A stretch of DNA of 64,000 bases from Apostichopus japonicus (taxonomy: Eukaryota; Echinodermata; Holothuroidea; Aspidochirotida; Stichopodidae), in NCBI RefSeq assembly GCF_037975245.1, contig NC_092572.1, positions 29,125,989 to 29,189,988 of the forward strand, in the 5' to 3' direction. Positions within the stretch are counted from its first letter, which is position 1. The number at the start of each line of letters is the position of its first letter. The translations under genes and the position numbers were made by a program. A model generated the notes under the pieces. The model saw only the letters and a program-made list of their open reading frames with translations, searched no databases and was not told the DNA's origin. Shown in pieces: positions 12,365 through 25,374 of this stretch.

Positions 12365-12660
12365 TTTCTTCTTACCCAAAATCTGCGACAGCTAAGTCAG
12401 TAGAGCCTAGTTTACGCGATTCGCTAAGAAGTGCAAAGTAACATATGTTCACTGTCTTTCCAAATAATATCGACTGATGTACCCCAATTTAAGAAGGGAA
12501 TGTGATTAAAGGTTTCTTCTTACCCAAAATCTGCGACAGCTAAGTCAGTAGAGCCTAGTTTACGCGATTCGCTAAGAAGTGCAAAGTAACATATGTTCAC
12601 TGTCTTTCCAAATAATATCGACTGATGTACCCCAATTTAAGAAGGGAATGTGATTAAAGG
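12365..12660 (+). repeat. Perfect 148-bp tandem duplication
   Basis: 12365-12512 and 12513-12660 read identically, from 'tttcttcttacccaaaatct' to 'gtgattaaagg'. Two copies without a visible mismatch mean a very recent event or an assembly artefact. Confidence 0.9.
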
Positions 12661-13085
12661 TTCTTGACCTAATTGATGTAACAAAGCCATTTTACCCGTT
12701 TAGCCATTAGCTATTACCAATGTCCTGTTTACCTTTAACTTTCTTTTGGGTTCATGTGTCAAAATTAGTCCGGATATTAAACGTTTTTTGCCTCTTTTTC
12801 ATTATTTGATTTATTTGTTAAATTTAATAGTGGAATGACTAAATGTATTTGAGTTTGGTGACAATAGCTTTACTATGAAACCTTTGTCAAATGAAAATAC
12901 TGTCAAGCTGTGGTAACTGACCAACAGGATATTTGTTAATAATTTATGAGAAAGTTGTAGTATCACCTGATGAATTAAATGTCCCTAAACATAAAACATA
13001 TTTCAATGTGATTAAATGTTGCTAAAAGTACTAGATTTAAAAAAAAAAACGATCTCAATGATCACCAGATACGAAATAAATCAAA

Positions 13086-13139
13086 CCAATAGGCGAATCT
13101 TTAAATGACCAATGACAAGAAACTTTATATATGACGTCA
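13086..13139 (+). promoter_or_regulatory. Promoter-like cluster: CCAAT, TATA, palindromic CRE
   Basis: An AACCAAT motif at about 13084-13090, TTTATATAT at about 13124-13132 and a full palindromic CRE TGACGTCA at 13132-13139 fall within 60 bp, ~300 bp before the tandem array. All are short words in AT-rich DNA, so this is suggestive only. Confidence 0.25.
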
Positions 13140-13444
13140 GTTAGTCGTTCTCATTTCTCATAATTCAATTTGGATTTCTATACAGTGAAGAAGAGAAGAT
13201 GATGTTGACTCGAACTCCAGAAGTTTCAGACAGTATTTGAATTTGCTTTATCTACACCAGAAAGGGCCATCCATGGATAAGTGAACAGACAAAATATGTA
13301 AACATAGAGAGTATGATAGATGAGAAGCAGCCGTATAGTAATTAATTGTAGCAGAGACACAGAGCAGGCATCACCCAGCTGTGTGAACATCAATACATCT
13401 ATGGCTAAGAATGAATCCAAGGGTATAGTGGATATTGATTGAGT

Positions 13445-16020
13445 TGTGGGGACGCTGAGATCCTTGGTGGAGCATCTATGATTATAGGGCATTACTGAGA
13501 CGACCACATAATGTTTGGACCAGTTGTGGGGACACTGAGATCATTGATGGAGGAGTTTCTATATCCAAAGAGCACTACAGTAACTACTACCTACCTCATA
13601 TTTGGACCAGTTGTGGGGAAACTGAGATCATTGGTGGAGGAGTAACTATGACTATAGAGCACTACTGTGACTGCCAACTAATGTGTGGACCAGTTGTGGG
13701 GACACTGAGATCATTGGTGGAGGATCCACTATGACTATAGAGCACTACTGTGACTGTCACCTAATGTGTGGACCAGTTGCGTGGACACTGAGATCATTAG
13801 TGGAGTATATCACTATAGAGCACTACTGTGACTACAACCTAATATTTTGACCAGTAAAGGGACACAGATCATTGAAGGAGAATCTATGACTATAGAGCAT
13901 CACTGTGACTACCACTTACCTCACATTTGGTCCAGTTGTGGGGACACTAAGATCATTGGTGGAGCGTCTTTGACTATAGGACACTACTGTGACTACCACC
14001 TAATGTTTGGACCAGTTGTGGGTACACTGAGATTATTAGTGGAGCGACTATGACTATAGAGCACTACTGTGACTACCACCTACCTCATATTTGGACCAGT
14101 TGTGGGGACACTGAGATCATTGGTGGAGGAGTAACTATGACTATAGAGCACTACTGTGACTGCCACCTAATGTGTGGACCAGTTGTGTGGACACTGAGAT
14201 CATCAGTGGAGTATATCACAATAGAGCATACTGTGACTACCACTTAATATTTGGACTAGTTGTGTGGACACAGACACCATTGGCTTAGCGTCTATGACTA
14301 CAGAGCACTACTGTGACTACAACCTAATATTTTGACCAGTATAGGGACACAGATCATTGAAGGAGAATTTATGACTATAGAGCATCACTGTGACTAGCAC
14401 CTACCTCACATTTGGTCCAGTTGTGGGGACACTAAGATCATTGGTGGAGCGTCTATGGCTATAGAGCACTATTGTGAGTGCCACCGTATGTCTGGACCAC
14501 TTGTGGGGACACTGAGATCATTGGTGGATGAGTAACTATGACTATAGAGCACTACTGTGGCTACCACATAATGTTTTGAGCAGTTTAGGGACACAGACCA
14601 TTGAAAGAGAATCTATGACTATAGAGCATCACTGTGACTACCACCTACCTCATATTTGGACCAGTTGTGGGGACACTTAGATCATTGGTGGAGCGTCTAT
14701 CACTGTACAGCACTACTGTGACTGCCACCTAATGTGTGGACCAGTTGTGGGGACACTGAGATCATTGGTGGAGGAGTAACTATGACTATAGAGCACTACT
14801 GTGACTACCACCTAATGTTTTGACCAGTTGTGGGGACACTGAGATCATTGGTGGATGAGTAACTATGAATATAGAGCACTGCTGTGACTGACACATAATG
14901 TTTTGACCAGTTTAGGGACAGAGATCATTGAAGGAGAATCCATGACTGTAGAGCATCACTGTGACTACCACCTACCTCATATTTGGTCCAGTTGTGGGGA
15001 CACTAAGATCATTGGTGGAGCGTCTATGACTATAGAGCACTATTGTGACTGCCACCGTATGTGTGGACCAGTTGTGTGGACACTGAGATCATTGGTGGAG
15101 CATATCACTATAGGACACTACTGTGACTACCACCTAATGTGTGGACCAGTTGTGGGGACACTGAGATCATTGGTGGATGAGTAACTATGACTATAGATCA
15201 CTACTGTGACTACCACATAATGTTTTGAGCAGTTTAGGGACAAAGACCATTGAAGTAGAATCTATGACTATAGAGCATCACTGTGACTACCACGTACCTC
15301 ATATTTGGTCCAGTTGTGGGGACACTTAGATCACTGGTGGGGCGTCTATCACTATACAGCACTACTGTGACTGCCACCTAATGTGTGGACCAGTTGTGGG
15401 GAAACTGAGATCATTGGTGGAGGAGTAACTATGACTATAGAGCACTACTGTGACTGCCACCTAATGTGTGGACCAGTTGTGTGGACACTAAGATCATTAG
15501 TGGAGTATATCAATACAGAGCATTACTGTGACTACCACCTAATGTTTGGACTAGTTGTGTGGACACACTGTCATCATTGGCTTTGCGTCTATGACTATAG
15601 AGCACTACTGTGACTACAACCTAATGTTTTGACCAGTTTAGGGACACAGATCATTGAAGGAGAATCTATGACTATAGAGCATCACTATGACTACCACCTA
15701 CCTCATATTTTGACCAGTTGTGGGGACACTAAGATCATTGGTGGAGCGTCTTTTACTATAGAGCACTATTGTGACTGCTACCATATGTGTGGACCAGTTG
15801 TGTGGACACTGAGATCATTGGTGGAGCATATCACTATAGGACACTACTGTGACTACCACCTAATGTCTGGATCAGTTGTAGGAACACTGACATCATTGGC
15901 GTAGCGTCTATGACTATAGAGCACTATTGCGACTACCACTTAATGTTTGACCAGTTTTGGGGACACAGATCATTGGCTTAGCATCTATGACAAAAGATCA
16001 CTATTGTGATGACCACCTAA
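13445..16020 (+). repeat. ~81-bp satellite/minisatellite array, ~32 units
   Basis: A diverged tandem array. The unit contains 'tatgactatagagcactact', 'gtgactaccacctaatgtgt', 'ggaccagttgtggggacact' and 'gagatcattggtggag'. A variant unit with 'cagtttagggacacagatca' occurs at about 13846, 14329, 14572, 14898, 15221 and 15626. The spacings of 483, 243, 326, 323 and 405 bp are all near multiples of 81, so there is higher-order structure. Because 81 is divisible by 3, one frame stays open for 2-4 units (TIEHYCDYHLMCGPVV-like), producing spurious ORFs. Confidence 0.92.
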
Positions 16021-19000
16021 TGTAGCCAAGATGTTGAAGATTTCATGTAATGCCTATATCAAACTATAGTTTCATATGGCGAAGTGTTAATTACTGTATG
16101 AATTTATTGATTGAAAACACACTTCTCTAGCATTAAGCATTATCTATTAATATAAACCAGAGGGCAATCCACAGAGTTATCTCATTGCTAAATCAATTAA
16201 ATGAATTCTAGTGTTCCTTTCAGTTTTTCTACTTTTTTTAAGTGTTAAGTCTGTTCAACATTTGTCGTCGTATTCAAAGCAGAAAGTCACTTAATTGACC
16301 TCTCACCTATCTTAAGTTTCTAGCAGGGTCACCTCCTGAACACATTTGAAGAAATCATCTTACATGAAAGGCCAAATGATCAACCACACCTTACGAATAC
16401 GTCTGCAAACACATCATCAACCAAATCATAGGAATATGGGCGGGAACACACATTAGGTTGCATCATCATTAAGTGTATTAATATATCTTGTTGTGAAACA
16501 CATGTGCAGGCTGTTAGGTGAGTGCACTGGCATTCCCTGTTTAAGAAGTATTTAAGAAGTACAGTGAGTAATCTAATAGGCTTTTGACAAATGATTTGAT
16601 TATATACCCAAAGATTCGCTATAGTGCCTTGGCAAATACTCAGACATATGACTATTATCTCAGTTACATCTTACATATAAAGTGATAGTCCATAGCATAT
16701 TCATACCTGTGTAGGTTGCAAGTCAATTCAATGGTTCCGTTGGGATTAAAGCAAACAGTCCCTTCCTATATTGACCTTTCAACCTGACTGTTCATGTTTG
16801 TTTTCAAAATAACCACGTTTTTATATTACTTGACATATATACTATACCTGTGAAGGTTGCAAGTCAATTAAATACTTCGACTTTGTAATAGTGTAGCAAA
16901 AAGTAACTTTTTGAGTCATATGACCTTTGATTTTGACCTATGACCTCAGTTACCATTTTAGTCGCATTTTTAATAGTACTGGAGGTATTCATTACACCTG
17001 TGATGGACAATGTAATACTTTGCTTTGTAGTTATGACAAACCCAATACATATGAATAGTTGGCACCCTCCTGTGTTCCTTGTCATAACCAGACAAACACT
17101 ATGCAGCATTGAGTGTGGTGTTAAATGCCAATGGTGTCAGAATATCAGCTGCAGCATCTAATTCCTTATGATATGATCTTGCCATCTGAAGTAAATTGGC
17201 AATATTTGTCAGTTTTTCACTTTGCAAGGTAACCTTTCTTTTTAGATTCCCTCATCCAAAATGTATATATCAGACTTTGAAATGAACGTTGTTTCATCTG
17301 GGAGCATCCTGACAATAACTTTCTTTTAAATGTTCCTAAAAATTACCTTATTTACCTTGTTTACACCACTCAGTTCTCAAGAAAAAATATATCAGCTGTT
17401 TTATAGGACTTGCATCAGGTAGGCCTAATTTTCAAGCAAAATTTCTAAATACTTTGGACTCTTATCTCATCCCTACACATAGCATATTTGTGATGAGATA
17501 TTTTACCCTATCGACCTTGATTTGCAAAATTGGTACTAAAATTGCTGCCCACATAACACCCTTTGAGGTACTGAACTGAAACTTGGTTGGTTGGTCTGAA
17601 CAGGGAGCTGCATTCTGTACATCGGCATGGGATGTAGTGCCTTGTGTGACTTACGACTTCAGCGATCAAATGACTAAAAAGCATTTTGGCCATTATGCAA
17701 AATGGCTAAAGCCCTCAAACCTACGTGGGATTTTAGACTCTGCAAATTTGCAGCTCATTAAGTAATGTAAAAGGCCAAATGTCATGTGATCAAATGAGGT
17801 CCGACAATTTGTACAAAAAAAAAGTTTGGTGACCACTCCTAAACAATGAAGCAGATTGACATCAAATTTGGTGGGTATGTGCCTGGGCATGGGTGGATTA
17901 CTGATGTCATGAGGTCAGAGGTGAAGTGACAAAAAATCAAAAATCAAATCCATGTATAATGTCACAGACTGTATGCCTATAGTGCATTTATTATTGCAAA
18001 GCACCAAAGGAATATATAATCATAATATTTATAATTAAAAAAATATATAAAAATATAATAATTATTAATAATAATTATAAATAATAATCAAAGGAGGTAG
18101 AAATGTCAAGATTAGCTAAATGTGTACGAATAAGCGTTTTGCAAATGATGGACCTTAAATGTGGTGGGTATGTTCCTTGGTGTAGGATGTATAACCTCGG
18201 TAACTAATGACGTAACTAGTGTCAAAGGTCAAATGACCAAATTTCATTTCTGTCATTACAGGCGTATTAAATTGACAAAAGGGAGGAAACTTCCAAATCC
18301 ATGGGTATCAGACTATGGAAGCTCACAATGCATTTATTTATGTAAAATGCGAAAGGTCATGTTATCTATCGTCAAATGTGTGGACATCAAACTGGTCGGT
18401 ATATGTCGGGCATTAGATGTAGTATCACATGTGACTTATAACATCCTAGGGTCAGAATCCAACGTCAAATAACCTAATTCAGCATTTTGGCCATTGCAAT
18501 CACATTTATAAATGACAAAGTGAGATGTTATGACCTACTTTGACCTGCACAAACAGTGGTAATGATTTCGTCACATGACAGCATTTGGCTAATAAATCTT
18601 TCTCAAGTATTCTTAATACTGTGACTGTCTGCTTTTTAATGCATATTTTCTTGGTAGAAGAGTGGGAGAATCAATTTTATAAAATGATTATTCAATTGCT
18701 CTAAATATCTTAGGGTAGGTAGGTAGAAGAGTTGTGGAAGATTTTATGATAACAATCAATAAGACTGAGAAATGAGATGTGAGATGTGAAGTATATTGAC
18801 ACTTTTACTAAAGTACTCAATTAAATGCTCTACCCATGTTTGTTATTTCAAATAAAACAAACATATATTGTACATCTCATTGGTAGATTATGGTAAGGGA
18901 AACAAGGTGATGGTAGGGTACAGTAGCAACCTTCACTCTCGTTTGTACACTTATACACTTTCTGATGTAGGACACTGGTGACACTCTCTTTTTCTTTACT

Positions 19001-19317
19001 TTTCTTTTTGCTATATTTTAATTGATTTGATGACATAAGGTTCTGTCACTTGTTGAATCATGTGCGAAATTTACCAACAGCTATCTGGGCGATTAAAGGC
19101 TTACAGTACTTTACCAAATAAAGGGTGTGTGTCCATACACAAATCATATCTAATGTATATGTATTTTTTCTGTATGTAACAAAATCTAAAGATATATCTT
19201 GCATATTCTCGGGTATCGTGAAAGGAAGTCAAGTGATGTGAAAACAATGGGGAGGGGCATGTGTTGCCTTGGAAGGGTTAAAGATTGAGCCATATTACAC
19301 AATCAGTCATTTCATTC

Positions 19318-19318
<1 letters not shown>
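16021..19318. other. Repeat-rich non-coding region
   Basis: No exon supported. From about 16680 to 18560 it is built of diverged modules with 'gtcaaaggtcaaatgacc', 'ggtgggtatgt' and 'ctgatgtcatgaggtcagag' phrases, including a pair near 17.8 and 18.1-18.4 kb. A very AT-rich segment lies at about 18015-18090. Confidence 0.45.
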
Positions 19319-19381
<63 letters not shown>

Positions 19382-19740
19382 TGGCGTAGGAAGGTACTTT
19401 TGAGTGGGGGGGCTGAAGACTGATGGCTGGCCTGGGGGAGGGGTCTAAGGGGAGGGGGTGTCCCCCTCCCCTTTGGATTTTTTTGCATTTCCAGGTAGCC
19501 CCAGTTGCAATTTGGTGCAATATAGCACACTTCAACCCACCCACTCTATTTTGTATAAAATTTTGCATTTTCACCTGGCCTTAGATGCAATTTGGTGCTC
19601 CAAATGAGATTTTTTTCTCATTTGGAAATGAAAAAGGGGTTTTCTGACTTGCGTACCGGGGGGGGGCGGAATGATACTTCCGCCCCTCCACATTTTTCAC
19701 TGGCTGGGGGGCGCCAGCCCCCCCGGTTCCTACGCCCTTG

Positions 19741-19791
<51 letters not shown>
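19319..19791. repeat. TA microsatellite split by a MITE
   Basis: (TA)n at about 19319-19378 and again at 19741-19790, interrupted by the element at 19379-19740. Confidence 0.9.
19379..19740. mobile_element. Non-autonomous hAT-like MITE, 362 bp
   Basis: Left end CAGTGGCGTAGGAAGG; right end ccggttcctacgcccttg, whose reverse complement is CAAGGGCGTAGGAACCGG. The two therefore form imperfect terminal inverted repeats. The interior is G/C-tract-rich and non-coding. Flanks are TATATATA on both sides, consistent with an 8-bp hAT target duplication but indistinguishable from the microsatellite. Confidence 0.7.
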
Positions 19792-19795
<4 letters not shown>

Positions 19796-22106
19796 AGGGT
19801 ATATGCTTTGACAGTCAAGTGTAACACGACAGGGAAAAACGTGGTGATAAATACACCATCGATAAGAATTGGTAAAGTTAAGGTCAACAGAAGAAATAAG
19901 TTGAGGAGTAAAGTACTTACGTGTACATTTAAACAAGAATTCTACATCTCTGATCTCTTAATTGTTCTATACATTGGACGCTTGTCTATTTTTCTTTTTC
20001 AGTGTATACTTTCAGAGATTTAGAAGATTGTAAAAGCTATTCAAGAAAAAAAGGATTAGGTGTCGTGGAAGCGTATAGTGGTTGAAAATTGAGGAAAATG
20101 GGGAGATAACTGTTAGAGGGATTGGAAAATTATCTCTGATGAAACTGTGCCCCGGAAACCATATCTATTTGTAAATAGTACTTTAAAGAATTTAAGTTGT
20201 CAGTTCCCCGGGTGCCTCACTTGTCATCTACACATACACACACACTTTTTTCTGCATTTTTTTTAAGAATGCAAATGGAAATTTAAATTATGAATTGTGG
20301 TTGCAGGGAATGTGCATATTGAAACAGTGTACAACTAAAAGGGTATGAAAATGGTAATTGACGCAATGTCGTATTAGAAACCATTTCCCCATATCAGTTG
20401 CTTCCAAGAACTTAACTCGCAATTACTTGTTTTTAGTATTTGCTTTTAATGAGATTCCTGTCACAGTTCTAGTAGCAATAATTGAAAGATTCAAGTGTAG
20501 GTGAATTGTTCACGGTTTAAAACAAAAGCTCTAGTAATAGTTTTCGAACTGTCAACAAAATACTTTTGGGGGAAACTGCATGGAACTTGATAAAACAAAG
20601 CATTCTCAGAAACACTAAGAAAGATTTATGAAAAATACCGAGAGGGAAAGGATTAAGGAGGAGGGATTCATATTATGTATGCCACCTCACATGAATTAGC
20701 GGATGATGGTGGGCCTTCCAATATTTTTGGTTACAATGCCGAAGGCTCATTAACCTTTGTAATCGTGGTTGCGCGCGCGTATGTGTATATGTGACGGCCA
20801 GTTTGTAAACAACAACCACAAGTTGAATCAAGTGTCACACTTGATAGGCAGATGCCCCATGATGTTTAAATGTGCGCTATCGTTTGTGGTGCCCATCTCA
20901 TGAATATTAATGAGTGAACGGGACTGAACAAAATTCTTCAAATGTCAGTATCTCTTCAACAGTATGTCTGATTTAGTTCATAACTGGTATGGTGATGTAA
21001 CTACATAGAAAGTATATGTTCTTTGCAACACAACTTTTGACCTCATACATATTCACGGTTGATTGGGAGTAAATTGCATTTTATAAGTAGCACCCGCAAA
21101 GACTTTCTCGCTCCCGGGGTTTTCCGCCGTCTGCAGGCGGATATATGTTCAGCGCACTTCGACACAAACACGTATCATAGGCACTATTGTCTACGCAGAA
21201 GTCTCCCTTATTTTGATATATATGCCTAAACCCATTAGCCTCAATTGCCCCGTTATTCTAACGTGCATACTCATTTGTTTAACTTCAGCCCTGATTTACC
21301 CCATAGGTGCTGGATAAAGATCATATTACAAAAGAGTAAACTGTACAATAGGCCCAGTGTGACTTAGTTCTCTTTAGCAGAACCAACGACACCACGCACG
21401 GAGCTAACTTAGTGATGCACACTTACACGTACGGACGATATGTATGGGAGGTATGTATATATTGTACTGAGACGGTAACAGTTTTCTCATTTTGTAATTT
21501 TTGAAACTCGTCTATGGAATATGGAATCTTTCGGGCGCTTTCATTTTTTTACCGCGTTCCCTTCGCTCGTGTATCTGCTTTTGTGGAATTGTGACTTTCT
21601 GAAAGCCGTACATTACGAGACCCAAAGCTTTGTATTTCGTGGATTCGATTAATATTGCATCCACTAACCGGAAATTAACCGCAAACACGATTAATCGCAT
21701 CAACAAATCAAGAAATACCCAAAATGTCGACATATTTTATAAGGTAGGCATTTCACTTACGGCAAGACTTAGATATCGTTCGGCACAGTATGTAGGTTGT
21801 TAAAATATTTCGCAGTGCAGTTAAACAGTGTCGTATAGAGCTTTCAGTCTATAATGACAATGGTTAAAGACATTTGAAAGCTCATAATCTGTAACGAAAA
21901 TTTCCTTTTATGTTTGCCATCTATATATGTGTCTACAGAATATTTCACATAGGAATTGCAATAAAATTATATACTGTAAATCCTAACCGTTGAATTAAAT
22001 GGTTGATTCCCACAAAGTTGTGATACACTTCAGAGCTGGACATCTCTGTTTTTTCTGGTTCTTACTAAATGCATGGGCAAATTTAAGTCACTTGCTCTAC
22101 ATTACA
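19792..22106. other. Non-coding; R1 repeat copy at 20727-21080
   Basis: R1 copy with 'aatgccgaaggctcattaac', 'catgaatattaatgagtg' and 'actggtatggtgatgtaac'. The 73-codon ORF on the minus strand at 21512-21733 has a hydrophobic start but no recognised homology. No splice context decides it. Confidence 0.4.
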
Positions 22107-22410
22107 TAATAATAATAATAATAATAATCGGCAGTTACTTTTACGACGCTTAAGCGACCACAAATGTGGGAGAAGCCCGCAAGGGCTTATGGATTACAAC
22201 TTACACGTCGGGTGGCTTCCAATTCAACATTTAACTCAAATTTTGGAATCTTTTCAATTTAGAAAGTCATTTCAGATGGGAAAACCGTAGATTTCTGTTG
22301 GATGAAAAACCCACCTTACTATGACCCGGCCGGAATCGAACCCCGAACCTCCCGATTGCTAAGCCTCATTGCTTCAAATGCCACCGCCTTTATCCACTCG
22401 GCCACAGCAC
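22107..22410 (-). mobile_element. tRNA-derived SINE, copy 1
   Basis: On the minus strand it begins GTGCTGTGGCCGAGTGG (A box TGGCCGAGTGG) and carries a B box GGTTCGATTCC, as in a class-II (Leu/Ser-like) tRNA. A unique body follows, and it ends in an (ATT)n tail at 22107-22128. Related copies are at 53611-53903 and 59900-60159. Confidence 0.88.
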
Positions 22411-25254
22411 ATAGTTATGTGGAATTTTGAGCAAATCGTATGACATTGAATCACAAACCCTACTGGCTTGAATTCCTGGTTATAACAAGTCACTAAATAG
22501 ACTTTGTCAACATGATAACTGATTCCTGATACCTTTCTTTATATGTTGCCTCATTAGTCAATAGATAAACGCCCTCATTTTGCTATACACATTTTCATCA
22601 ATATTAACATGTATGGCTTACCACACAATGAATATATTTAGGCATCGTAATTCGTATTCGTTTTTTGTTTAATATAATATGTATTTTGGTACCTCAAATA
22701 GAATTACAAGGTAACTTCCGAAACGAACACTCGTTCACTCTAGGTTTTCATTTATTTTTTCTCAAGAAGTGGGAGTGGCCACATTGCATGCAACAGCGTT
22801 TTGCCACACAAGCCTCTATAGCATGGCCGTAGTATTAAGGAGGGGTGACACCCCAATCACCCTGCAGTCACAAAAGTCTCAACCAGACGGCAAAGTGAAG
22901 AGAAAGAAAGAGAGAAGAAATAGGAGAAAAGAGAAACAATGGCGCACTATGCGGGGTTGGGTGTTGGTCATGATAGGTACCAGTCAGGGGTTGCCATGCC
23001 ACAGCCCCCCCCCCAAGAAAAAAATATGATAAAATATTAAATAATCATAGATGGGGATGCTGGTGGCGGCCAATTATAGAGGAAGGTGGACATTTTCCGT
23101 ATTTGTGCAAATCATTGTGTAAGTGAATAATTCGAACAAACAATAGGAAAAAACTAAGAAACATTCACTTAAGAATGAGAATTCCTAAATATATAATCAG
23201 TTCAACACTTTGCCAATGAGCACCAATTTTCACTACGCCACCTTACAAAACAACAATTTCTCAAAAGGGGTCGCCCCCTCCCCTTAGTCCCTGTCCCAGG
23301 ACAGAATCTCCTGCACAGGGTGCCAAAGTTAGGATCTGCACCGGGTGTTAATTATTCTAGGTATGCCACTGAAGAGAGGGAGGGAAAGAGAGTGAGACGA
23401 AAGAAAAGGGGAAAGTACATGGAGGAGAGGAGATTGGAATATCTATGTAAACTGCAGACAATCCCTACTTCCTTTACATTTGCCAAAGTACAGGTCGAAG
23501 TTTAGCCCCATTGTAGTACAAAAAGAACGTAAACCTAAGCATTTCAGTGGGTGGGCCTGAACCCAACTGAGAACCTTCAGGCTTCAGTGGACCTCTGCCC
23601 ATTGGATTCCACCATGTTGGACTCGCGCTTCGTTTATCAACAATTCCTAATGTTTTTTTTTTTTATAATTTTAGGCTGAAAACTACAAGATGTGAACTAT
23701 CAATCCAACTTAGTCTTTATGATTTTATGATTTTATTTGTCCGTGTTCGTGATTTTAACAACTCATTACATAATGAAATTCATCTACTGAAACTAGTAAG
23801 CTTGGAAATGGAGACTGAAAATGTCAGAGGCCACATGGTCTTCACATGATGTCATGGCTTTCAGGACTTTTCACTAAATTCCAAGGACATATTATTGAAC
23901 TATATTAGAAAGGAATGAATGACACGTACATTTCATTAATTTTAGTTATAAAGTTACTCAAGTGAAAACAATTATATTTGCACTCCTTTAACAAAGTACG
24001 GTATCGGTTAATTTAAACCGTGATTCACAAATTTCTAATGCAGTCGCAAATTGTTATTCTTTTTGGTTCTTTGCTTTTCGCAAAGCAAGGAACCAATGCA
24101 TTCAACTTGGCGTGTGTGTGTGTGTGTGTGTAAACTTGCTGATATATAAAACTTAGTTAGAATTATTGTAGGATCGGTCGCCTGTTAACATGTTTATAAA
24201 TGTGCTTACATAGGTTAATGTCAAAGTTGGTTGTTGTTTAAATTTATTGCTCTGTTATAACTGTTTCGTAAGTAACTGGAACGTACATTAACGAGTGTTT
24301 TAGAGCTGTGCCAGTCGGTACTTTGCATGTAGGATGCATTACTCATAAAAAAGAAATGTTCACTTGGTAAACAATTATAAGTTTTCCTTTGCCGCGGGAA
24401 ATTCCATTCATTCAAGTAGAGCTCTCGTTTCCGTTTATCTTTAATAAGTTGGAGTTGTATCTTTTTACTTCAGAGCTACTCAGACAGAACTAATTGAAAT
24501 GATTGTTCCATTCAAGGTTTGCAATGAATTATGTAACCTACATTTGTCCTGCTCCATTTGATCATACTTTGTATTTACCATTCACGTAACATAAAGCTTG
24601 GTTACCGTGGGGATAATTGGTATTAAACGTTGATGTCATTATTGTTGAGCAATATTTATGATTTACGTTATTGAATGTGTCTTTGAGTTAATAGTTCTCT
24701 CTTAACATAACTAACAATATATGTATATATTTGTAGGCTTCATGACAGTCTTACAGATCCATTTTATCTGTTGCTCTCAGAATCCAGAGTTGAAACGTCA
24801 TTTAAGACTTGCATTTACATGTGGTTTATGAGAGATTCTACATAATGTATATAAAATAATGTAGTTTCATTCAGTTATAACAACTACTTAAGGGACCTTT
24901 GACAGAAGTGATTCTTGATGTAAAACATACATTTAGAAAAAAGGATCCGTGGCATTGAAGTACACTTTGTGATTGTGTTCCACATATATAAATTAATGTA
25001 GTTTTCATTCATTTATAACAAATACTTAAGGTACCTATGACAGTAGTGATTCTTGTTGTAAAGATTTATTTACAAGAAACGTCCGTGCCATTGAAGTACA
25101 CTTAGCGATTATGTTCCATACAGGAATATTTGTATTCTTGATATTGGAACCGTTGGAAGATATTTTGATGATATTTAACGCAGTTGCTCTTATAAGTAAA
25201 TAAGTGTATATATTAAAGAATGATATGAGATTTCTATTTATCTCTTGGTTACAG
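22411..25254. other. Non-coding; local duplication near its end
   Basis: Contains a poly-C tract near 23007, decayed hAT-like G/C-rich scraps near 22.8-23.35 kb, and a (GT)n run at about 24112-24131. Two copies of a ~130-bp unit lie at 24846-24985 and 24992-25122 (shared 'gtgattcttg' and 'gcattgaagtacactt'). Confidence 0.4.
24846..25122 (+). repeat. Diverged tandem duplication, ~135-bp unit, two copies
   Basis: Shared phrases in order: 'aacaactacttaaggg' or 'aacaaatacttaaggt', 'agtgattcttg', 'ccattgaagtacactt', and 'gttccacata' or 'gttccataca'. Confidence 0.65.
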
Positions 25255-25374
25255 AATCCTTCTTTGCACTCTCATCATGGGATTGTTGATCAAGCATTTG
25301 GAGAAGATGCCGAAGGGAAGCCGACAGGAGCTGGAGCAATGACAACAGATAACAAAGTTGTAAAAGATGAGTGA
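25255..25374 (+). CDS. Candidate terminal coding exon
   Basis: A strong polypyrimidine tract and acceptor (tttatctcttggttacAG) precede a 39-codon open frame. It begins NPSLHSHHGIVDQAFGED and ends in ...NKVVKDE and TGA at 25372-25374. AATAAA signals follow at about 25747-25768. This could be the last exon of the death-domain gene or of an isoform. However, the death-domain exon ends in phase 1 at 10482. Joined directly, it would give a different frame that stops after about 12 codons. So either another exon intervenes, the exon belongs to another transcript, or it is used in the short frame. No family recognised. Confidence 0.4.
   Translation, partial: NPSLHSHHGIVDQAFGEDAEGKPTGAGAMTTDNKVVKDE

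Noticed and set aside
13847-15904. Several plus-strand ORFs with TIEHYCDYHLMCGPVV-like repeats as a repeat protein
   Set aside because: They follow the 81-bp satellite period, break repeatedly by frameshift and lack a start or splice context.
13445-16020. CRISPR-like array
   Set aside because: No unique spacers between constant repeats; it is a continuous diverged tandem array in an animal genome.
19312-20023. Overlapping ORFs with runs of Tyr-Ile
   Set aside because: They are translations of the TA microsatellite and the MITE.
22330-22410. tRNA gene on the minus strand
   Set aside because: A and B boxes are present, but the sequence continues into a shared body with an (ATT)n tail and occurs three times: a SINE head, not a tRNA gene.
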